Below, one piece after another: positions 55,990 to 64,000 of a stretch of 64,000 nt of DNA. This DNA is from Pholis gunnellus. Lineage: Eukaryota > Chordata > Actinopteri > Perciformes > Pholidae. The stretch spans positions 8,919,915 through 8,983,914 of the forward strand of contig OU342817.1 of assembly GCA_910591455.2 (NCBI GenBank), read 5' to 3'. A program made the position numbers and the translations under genes. Below the pieces are notes generated by a model that was given only the letters and a program-made list of their open reading frames with translations, did not search any database and was not told the origin of the DNA. Numbering within the stretch: position 1 is the stretch's first letter; each line of letters opens with the position of its first letter.

Positions 55990-56720
55990 CTTGTCGACGT
56001 CATGCTGAATGACTTTGGGGAATCCAACCAGAGGTTTGGCTTTGAGGTCAGACCTGTCTGGTTCCTCGCAAGACACACACCTACTCCCCGCTGAAGGACA
56101 GGGTCAGAGGTTTAATATTAACACCCACATGCTGAGATCCAACATCCTAACTTCTCTCCCTGCAAAGCAAAAAACCTGCGTTTTCTTTTGTTGCGGAGAA
56201 GATTCACTTAAAGCCCGGAGACGAAGAGTGCATCTAGGCCCTGTCATGAAGTCGCTGACCAGGGGAAACTACTCCTCGCCCTTGTAGGGCCAGAATCACA
56301 TGACTTTAACTTACATCTAGCAATGGGAGTGACATCAGCAAAAGGACATATTTTGCATCTCCAGCTCTTTAACTTAAAGCCAGACTTCAGAGCCGTTACA
56401 CAAACCTGTGTAATTACAGTACGTTGACAACCTATAACAAATGAAATAAATATTCGGTGCTTTGTTAAATGCGCACTGCAATCTTTTGCATTCACTTACA
56501 GATGATCCTATGTTTATTTATAGCAAATTGAGTCTGTATAAACACTGTATCAACACAAAACGCATGGTCACACATTGCATGCTGAGATCTTATGTGCCAA
56601 TACAGGATGACAAAAACAATCCCCAGGCTGATTGTCTTCCTAATTGCACCACTGGCTTTGAAGAAAATTCATATTCCGTGAGGGGTTTTGAGTGACTACA
56701 GACACCTACCTGTGAGTGAG
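55990..56720 (+). pseudogene. partial tandem copy of the col11a1 last exon and 3' UTR
   Basis: 55990-56350 matches 53780-54140 closely by eye, with only scattered substitutions and small indels. 56351-56720 matches about 55231-55690 less closely. The roughly 1.1 kb in between (54140-55230) is missing from the copy. The coding part still reads VMLNDFGESNQRFGFEV, but the ending VGPVCFLG-stop has become VRPVWFLARHTPTPR-stop, so the last cysteine and the original stop are lost. No splice acceptor or upstream exon accompanies it, so it is probably non-functional. It could still be reached by read-through transcription. Confidence 0.85.
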
Positions 56721-58299
56721 TGAGTGACCCTTTCAACATTTAGGTTCTTGGGTGTGTCTAGTTCATTTTATTAAGTTTCACGGTTAGGTTTTAGTGTAAA
56801 AAAGAGGCAAATCTGTAAATAATCTACTAATTTAAGTGTTTGCATTTGGGAGGAAAACAATTCCAAATGAGCGAGAGCCTCATTATGATGGCTTTCAACA
56901 CTGACTTTTGCCAACAACCATGACAACACAAATACCGCTGATGGTAAAAGGGCTTGTTCTAAGGCTCAAACACCTTTTATATGTGTATAGCCATTATTAG
57001 ATTAACAATGTCATAGACACTCTAGAAATCTCATAATTACAATCACAACAAGTCCATAAACATGTCATGGCAGGCTTCAGTAATAAAGTGTCATTACTGT
57101 TGCCGGCCATGAAATATTTATGTCCCGTTGGTTAATGTGAAGTTGTCAGAACAGGGATCCTTACAACAGTCATTTTCAAACAAAGCAATTTGGAAGCAGA
57201 GGCACAATAACGTCATAACCATACAAAACGTATCACACCATGATTATTACACTTTGGATCAGTTTGATTCACTTGACCTTGGTTGTAGCTGACTCACAGT
57301 GCAACATAACAAAAGCTATATTGTGCTCTCAATATTAGTGGTGAAAAACATCAACATTTCTATTTATTTTCAGAAGTACAATAGTGGACACATATATGGC
57401 TATGAGTGAGTAACGTTTTTTCATCTCTGAAGGAATAATGACACGGTTTGCTGTTAGGTGAAAATGGATGCAGAATCAACAGAGTGAGAGGATGTTTGCT
57501 TACTCTAAACGTATCCACTCCAAACTCATGCCTAAACCAAGCTAGTCACAGCCAATCTGTTAGGACACCCAGTTTAGGCAACATGCATAGATTACTCAAT
57601 ATTATCATGTCATGAACCACAGCATGAATAAAGCCAGAGGACAAGAAAGCAACCTGGAAAGTTGCATCTTTGTCTGAGGACTAACATTGAAAGACAAACA
57701 ACATGGAAAGACAAACAATCAACACCAAAAGAAGCCCACAAAGCAAAACAACAAACAAACAAAAGAAAGATGCCACCAAAGCACACGTATTCTACTATTG
57801 TTAAGTATTATTATTTAATCTCCCTAAAAAAAAAAAAAAATGTCATTATCTTCACATGAATTGTGCCTCTCAATCAGCTATTAAACCAATATTTTGGCAT
57901 TTCAACACAAGCAGTATTTTAGTAAGACATTTACATAATTGTTCAACATTTAGCCTGGCTGGTTTTGTTTCATAAAATATCAAATTTGAACTATCAAGCT
58001 AATGTTGGCTGGAGGCGATATACTTGATAAGGCATGTAATAAAAATGTAATGTGGAGTGCTGATTATCGCTTTGTATCATCCAGAAATTGAGTAAAATAG
58101 TTCAGATGGCATGTGTCGGGACTTATCCATCAGTATAGCTGATGTAGGGTGCACGGGCAATCCTATTATGTTAGCTAGAAGCTGCAGCTAATCGAGAAAG
58201 TTAGCTATTTGATATAAACTAATTTGTATAACATAATTATGTAATAGATACTTTTCATTGGTCTTGTCTGTGAGTCGTGTACTTTGTACTGGACAGAAC

Positions 58300-58620
58300 A
58301 ACAATAGATGTTCAAACTCTTTGACCATCAGCACAGATGCCCGTCAGGGGTGTGTCTTCTTACCACTGTTCTACACAATACACCAAAGACTGTATTTCAC
58401 ACGGGCACTGTAAAGATGACCACGTTTGCTGATAATACAACTCTGGTGGAACTGATTTCTTGGCATGATGAGACCGCTTACAAGAACGAGTTCTCCTCTC
58501 TGGTCAACTGGTGCAAAACAAAGTGTGCTCACCTTCGCAATACCTGTACGGTAAATTCCAAAACTAGGAAGCCAACGAACATCAAGCTACTATTGAGCAA
58601 AGCGTTTTCCCTCTAACAAC
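58300..58620 (+). mobile_element. LINE reverse-transcriptase fragment
   Basis: The translation contains a degraded 'G-C-L-L' block matching the APQGCVLSPLLF motif of non-LTR reverse transcriptases. It then has TFADNTTLVELISWHDETAY followed by NEFSSLVNWC, corresponding to the catalytic FADDTT.(V/I)..I..(D/G)DETAY....(L)..WC block. The second catalytic Asp is replaced (FADD to FADN). The fragment is short and dead. Confidence 0.7.
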
Positions 58621-61248
58621 TTCAGCAGATGAACTGCTTAATGACCAGGAGTAGAAGACTTGTGTTGTACTGGAGAAATACTGGGTCAAAAACAGACGAA
58701 CAAAAAGAACAATTGCACATTTTCCTGGATAAAGGAAGATGAATTGTTTAAAATTGCGAAAACCATGTAATTTTCAGCTATTTGGAGAGGAACGCCATAA
58801 AAGCCTGTATTGACAGATAGTCATAGACATGTTTCAGTGGTCTCTTGTTTATTTTGTCACTACTCCAGTAAATACATGCTTTGTAGCAATATTGAAAGTG
58901 TATTTGAACTGTAAAAGATACCCCTGGCTCATCATATGTCATCACAAATTTGAATTGGATTGAGCCACAAAGCAAGCAGCAGCTACTGTTATTGTTAGGG
59001 AGAATCTCATCAGGAATGCAGGCAATGGCTTACGAGAAAAAAAAAAAAAGAAAAAAAAAACTGTTCTAGTGCGCCAAGAAACTTCGGTCTCCTCCTGTCA
59101 GAGACACTTCTTGAGTTCAAGTATTCCCTGTTCAAACAGTTTCACTGGGAAACACTCCAACAGTACTGTGAGTCATTGCCCAAACCATCACCTCATCCCA
59201 ACCTGCTGCTGACTTCCTATTTGGAGAGGGCCTGGAGACACCCCTACTCCTCCGGTCTGTGGTTTGTACTACCCACTCACATTAGCGTTGCCTGACGTGG
59301 CCAGAGGAAAGCTAAAATGTCTGAAACCAAATGTGTGCCCGTACGCTGACACAGAGTTGCATCCTCCTCTCTCCTTTGCTGCCTTTCCACCGTCTAAACA
59401 AAGAAAGGATGAACAATGTGTCCATTTCCTTCGAAAAAGGGGGGAAAATGGACTGGCAAACCAAAGTGAAAAGGCTTCCAATCAGGGTAAAGGTGACTCC
59501 TGCTGTCAAGGACAGGCTCTTGCTGCAGCCTGTGAGGACATCCTCGAGGGGAAGGTCTGAGTGGCAATCAAAGTATAGAAGCCATGGATCGAGTCGAGAG
59601 CTCTTTAGGTGAAGAATGTTCCGGGTACATATTAGAGACGAGATTAAATCTATCTATACCAATCAAGAATGTTGTAAACAAAAGGAATATCCATTTGAAA
59701 AGGGCTATATCTGCTATTACCTGACTATTTTTAGCACAACGTCTAAACTAATGATGGATGCTTTTAAGACTCTTAGTCGATGCAACGCTAAAGTTTTTAT
59801 AGATGGGTTCATCTCATAATCATGAAATATAAACCTATAGGACACTGGTGTTTTGTCCCCACTATACTCAAAGCCATTTCTTCAAATGCTGCAGAAAACA
59901 TTCTTTAACAACTGTGTGAAAACTGGTTAGGAGAAATAAGATACACGCCAAACAAAAGTAGCCTGGAGCACTTTCTTCCAGTCTTACTTGAAACACATGA
60001 AAATGTCTGAAGGTTTATGTTTAAACATAAAATTACCAGTGTTCTGTTACAGTAGATCTTAATTGAAGTAAAACAGCTTGAGCACCAAAGCTGAATAAAC
60101 AACTGTGCATCTTACCCCTCCACATACTGTGAACTCTATTTGCATGCATAATGAGCACTCCACGCATTATTTAACACCTTGTCTCAATTATTGTATGCAC
60201 TGAAAATATTGTGCCATATGAGTGTAACATTAGTGTGACTAATGGCTTTGGCCGGAGAGGAACATTATAACAGCACTACGCCACAGAAACTGTTGTGTCA
60301 TTTGTTTCAGTAATATGACAGATGTTAAGATTCCTATACGGAAATGAGGTCTTAGTGATCAGGAGTGTTTCCCCTGTTTAAATGGTTGGTTCATTCAAAA
60401 TGCAAAAAAGGATTTTGTTTCTAGTGGTCACAGCATTGAAAATTGTCATTTAAAAAATGGAATGCAAACTATTTCCAGACACAGTGCCCCTCTTACCCTG
60501 GATTATCCACAGACCTTACTGTAATAGAGCAGTTCCAATAAAAACAAGGTTGTCTTTGGGTGGCCAGATATAGAAAAGCTCATTTTTCTGCCAGGGAAAA
60601 AAACGAAATAATTTAAATAGTAACTTTTTTTGTTTCACTATTTCATTGACTTATGTCTGCTCGCAATTTCATGATTGCTTCAATATAAAGCTGTGTAAGC
60701 AGCCTGCTGCCTAAAAGTTGAGAGATTGGCCAGACTCCTGTTAACACATAGCAGTTAGCCAATTGGAGCTCCAGCTGTTTGGTTGGTTCAACTTTAATCG
60801 ATTTTGACCAAGTAAGTAAAAATGTACTTATTTTTCTCACATTTTGACTCCATATGTTTTGGTTTTGTTTTCATCATATTTTTGAAATGGAAATTTGACT
60901 TATTCATTTTTTTTGCATACATAGGCTGCCATATAATATGCCTACCATTAAAAGGTAAGCTTGAACTGAACTACATTTTCAAAAAAAAAAAGAAAAAAAA
61001 GTAGTTCACCAAAATGAAACTATAGTAATCCATGCCATATAAAAGCACATTTTGCTATTTTGTTGCCATCATAATTATCCTCTCGCCTCTTTCTCTCCCC
61101 CTCTCCCCCTCTCTCCCTTTGCGTGTGCATGCTTGCACAAAAACGCAGCAGCAGCTCTGATCACACGCCTATCTCTCCTATTTTCTGGTGAATACTGCCA
61201 GCTGTAACTTTTGTCACCGCACAGCTGCCGGTGGTTCCTCCACTCACT

Positions 61249-61250
<2 letters not shown>

Positions 61251-61328
<78 letters not shown>

Positions 61329-61338
61329 CGCACACACG
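61251..61338 (+). repeat. long CA microsatellite upstream of olfm3-like exon
   Basis: About 35 uninterrupted CA units (61251-61320), then CG-interrupted units. It ends about 340 bp before the start codon at 61676. Confidence 0.95.
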
Positions 61339-61390
61339 CTGGATTCATTAAAAGTCAAGAGAGAGGCAGCTGGATGATGTCATATCCGTG

Positions 61391-61675
61391 AAGAAGGGTC
61401 CCTGTAACCCAAACGCAGCTAGGATTTTCGCTGCATGCATGCCCACAAACTTTTTCACTTTCTTGCAGTGACGAGGTTTCTCCCCGCTGCCCACATGGCA
61501 TGCGTGACGGGGACGAGTGGTTGGATGTGCCCCCCTCCTCCTCCCCAGGAAGCCGTGTTTTTTACCAGCGCGTAGTGGACGAGGTGGCGCGAGCCCACGG
61601 TCAGAAAACCTGCGTGAAAACTGTTGTACCCGTCGCGGAGGAGGTGAGGAGGGAAACGTTGAAGCACCCGACAGA
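61391..61675 (+). promoter_or_regulatory. predicted 5' leader/promoter of olfm3-like gene
   Basis: This segment is visibly more GC- and CpG-rich than the flanks, as expected for a vertebrate promoter or 5' UTR. It contains an ATG at 61500 opening a 66-codon frame that overlaps the main start out of frame, and an in-frame upstream ATG at 61517. A TTCTTGCAG at about 61460-61468 could be an acceptor for an upstream leader exon. I could not place the transcription start. Confidence 0.4.
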
Positions 61676-61744
61676 ATGTGGTCGCTGTCCGTGGTCCTGA
61701 ACCCGCTGCTGCTTCTGCTGCTGATCGGATACTGCCCTTCAGTG
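61676..61744 (+). CDS. olfm3: first coding exon of a noelin-family gene, probably olfm3
   Basis: It encodes a secretory signal peptide (MWSLSVVLNPLLLLLLIGYC, then PSV) and ends in phase 0 at a perfect GTGAGT donor (61745). The pattern resembles signal exons recalled for noelins: human OLFM3 has M..SNLLNLLLLSL.AGL.PS and OLFM2 starts MWPL. OLFM3 lies downstream of COL11A1 on the same strand in other vertebrates, so position supports the call. Noelins are secreted, coiled-coil plus olfactomedin-domain glycoproteins of the nervous system that bind synaptic proteins. The remaining exons lie beyond the window. I chose this ATG, rather than 61517, because it starts the hydrophobic signal directly. 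Another signal-peptide gene remains possible. Confidence 0.6.
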
Positions 61745-64000
61745 GTGAGTTTCCTGCCTTCACATTTCTCTCAAAAAGAACTTCGACGCGAGCTAATAAT
61801 GGCATGTGAACTTCTAGTTTAAAAGTTCCGTTGAATAATTAGGGTGGAGCATTGCGCAACGGTCGGTGGAGGACCAACAACAGAGACAATGAAGGCATTT
61901 CAGGTTCCTGGCGTGTTTGGCTGCTTCTTTGCTGTAGTCGCTGTCGGCTGTATGCGCTTCGGCATTGACCGTAATTAACATTAATATGCCAGAAATGCTT
62001 TTGGGAAAAAAAAAAAATCTGAAATAATAAAGATCGAAATAAAGTGGTGGTGAAGGAAGAAGCAGCCTCACAGCACTGATGTTTATTGCCTACATCAACC
62101 AAATAGCATTGATATTGATCCTGGAGTACTGCCAGGCATATAACTCACATTTAAGGGAGAGTTCAATTATTGTAAACAGTAAATAAATAAATAAAACATA
62201 TTGCTGCAATGAATTATATCTAAATCCCCCCCCCCCCCCAGACAGAGGAAGCTGCACTAAACATCTTGATACACTGAAATGTTGTGTGTCGTCTCATGTC
62301 ATGTATATTTTCGTGCTACTTTACTCTATTCTTTTAAAATGCGATGCTTTATAGGGAAATGGATCCTGCGCTTTACGAAATGGGAACGCATTTGGGAGCA
62401 TTATAACAAATTAGGAAGAGCAGCTTGTAGATCACCAAGCCATTTGGGGCGAGAACAATGGTCTATTAGGCTCATCCCACCATGCAGAGTACCATCCCTG
62501 TGCCAGTGTCTTGATTGCAAAGCAGTGTCCTCACATATTGTATCACCTTGCCATGATTGAATGTGGTGTGCAGAATTAATGTTTCTCAATTGTTCACAAA
62601 AAGAGGGAACGTTTACAGGTTACCGACAACTGAATAGAGATATGTCAGAAAGTCTAAATGAACGGCAAAAACAAAGAAAAACCAGCTGTCAGGAATTATG
62701 GGAGAAAACACTCTTTGTGCAGAGCTGGAGAGCGCATCTGGCTTGGCTGAGCGAGAGATTCATTTTAATATGAGGAAATGTGATGATGAGAAGAGGGGGA
62801 AAGGAAGTGTGTCACTGAAGAGACAGTGGAGAAAGAGCGTTTTAACATAGTAGTGAAACTGGCTTCTTTTTCGGAGCCTTTCGAAGCAAAGCAAGGAAAA
62901 GAAGACCTGCGGGTGTTTGTTTTTTTCTCCCTCTAGCTATGAGGCTATGAGAGAGACTGATTTCAGCTACAGTCATGGTGCACCAAGCCTTCCAGTACCT
63001 CTCACACTCCTTCAACGTACCACACTTGACCTCCACATATTTCAATGCAATGTCACTATTGTTGAGTTCAGAGGTGGCGCACAATGTCAAAAATAAGATT
63101 GTAATGGTGAGACTATGATATTCTATCTTCATGCCTTTTATCTAACAGCCATATAAGGAACAATTTAGCGTCAGGGTATCAGTAGAATAAGCTTTAATTC
63201 CAAGATCGTAAACTTTACCAGCAAGGGGTACAAAGATTGGGCCTGTCGTGTTTTGATAACACCTGAAACAATTTTCTTACTATCTGATAACATAAGAGAG
63301 TTGTGCAGGGAGAAAGAATGAAAGCTCAGAAGATTGATAGTGCAGAAGGTATTTTTGTCTTATTTTTTGACTTCAAGATAAAAAAGCAAAAAGATGTGGC
63401 ACAGGCGGTGTTAAAACCTAAATTAGAGATTAAATATTAAAAACACACATTTCTTCATTGCAAATGACCTACCCAAGGTTTGATCGGCCATTACATTCTT
63501 AAAAACGCAGCACTTTTCTACGTCTGTAATACAGTAAACCTACAAAGTGATTATGATGAGCCAAAGTCTGAGCTTTCCTCTTGGCGGGACATCTTTGCCT
63601 GCTCAGAGGGGCCATGATCTTTCATGGCCGAGACCAAACGCTCTTTAAACTGCTCGGGCTGACAGCTAAGGATGAATGGGAGAAGGAAAATGACGCCTGC
63701 ACTATGAAAACAGGGCACCCCTCTTTTTTTATCCACAAACTTCAAAGGCTTGCTGAGGCCAAAGTTCACGTTTCACATGTTATTCTACAGCCAGATTGAG
63801 TTTTAGAAAGCAGAACAAACTCCAAATAATGGTTGGTTGTCTGCCAAAGACGCTGGTAGTGCAGACAAATGTACCACTCGCAGACAAAAGGGTGCCAATA
63901 TATAGCTGTAGGCTGTGTTAATTTCCCATGCTGAAAATAAACAGCAGTATTGTTCAAATAATTCTGATGCTGTTTGATAGCTATCAACCTTTACAGCACT
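61745..64000 (+). other. first intron of the olfm3-like gene
   Basis: It runs to the window edge. It contains a 14-base C run (62226-62239) and otherwise no recognised exon, RNA gene or repeat. No frame here resembles the next noelin exon (the WQVYSSAQ...CIC region). Confidence 0.55.

Larger units (their letters stand above)
56721..61390 (+). other. intergenic region between col11a1 and the next gene
   Basis: AT-rich DNA with A-runs (57825-57840, 59037-59060, 60980-61000), a LINE remnant (58300-58620) and a long CA repeat (61251-61338). Two overlapping open frames at 59264-59612 show no known domain. No intact gene was recognised. Confidence 0.6.

Noticed and set aside
56009..56287. 92-codon frame within the duplicated gene end
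   Set aside because: It is out of frame with the copied collagen codons. The signal there is the duplication, not a new protein.
58308..58616. 102-codon open frame taken as a possible host gene
   Set aside because: It contains a degraded non-LTR reverse-transcriptase FADD-type block, so I assign it to a dead LINE.
1..64000. tRNA, rRNA, microRNA hairpin, CRISPR or prokaryote-type elements
   Set aside because: None was seen on either strand by eye. Tandem repeats present are microsatellites or collagen codons rather than spacer-separated repeats. A covariance-model scan would be needed to exclude small RNAs.

Overview
This is vertebrate nuclear DNA, almost certainly from a teleost fish and probably a percomorph. 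The evidence is a multi-exon fibrillar procollagen gene with short introns, AT-rich non-coding DNA, many CA/TG microsatellites, and remnants of repeat families that I recognise from fish genomes (a Tc1-like transposase, LINE fragments, a SINE-like element and a widespread non-coding repeat). There are no operons, CRISPR arrays or prokaryotic features.

Positions 1059-53859 (+ strand) hold the 3' part of one gene, a col11a1 orthologue encoding procollagen alpha-1(XI). I resolved 62 exons with GT-AG introns. Together they encode about 1561 residues, ending at a TAG stop (53857-53859). In order they are: three tyrosine- and acid-rich exons of the N-terminal variable region (1059-3406); the short N-terminal collagenous segment (4589-8064); a non-collagenous hinge (8538 to the start of 10154-10210); a major triple helix of exactly 338 Gly-X-Y triplets (10154-51003); and the C-terminal telopeptide and fibrillar collagen C-propeptide (50986-53859). 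The signal peptide and the laminin-G/thrombospondin N-like domain must lie before the window. Whether this is the a or b fish paralogue cannot be settled here.

Downstream, 53860 to about 55360 is the likely 3' UTR, with candidate poly(A) signals at 54428, 54454 and 55336. The most unusual structure in the window is at about 55990-56720. It is a tandem partial copy of the end of the gene: the last 20 codons of the final exon, the proximal 3' UTR and the distal 3' UTR, with an internal deletion of about 1.1 kb. This copy has lost the stop codon and the last cysteine. The region 56721-61390 has no recognisable intact gene, only a LINE reverse-transcriptase remnant and simple repeats.

At 61676-61744 there is a signal-peptide exon followed by a splice donor. 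It looks like the first coding exon of a noelin/olfactomedin gene. The order COL11A1 then OLFM3 on the same strand is conserved in vertebrates, so this is probably olfm3, with the rest of the gene beyond the window.

The introns carry repeats, including one repeat inserted in another at 44.98-45.65 kb. One intron (19588-22542) also contains antisense, coding-like sequence that belongs to neither gene and that I could not identify. I saw no new multi-gene biological system. The points most worth following up are the duplicated gene end, the antisense coding-like segments, and a tryptophan within the triple helix beside a cross-linking lysine.
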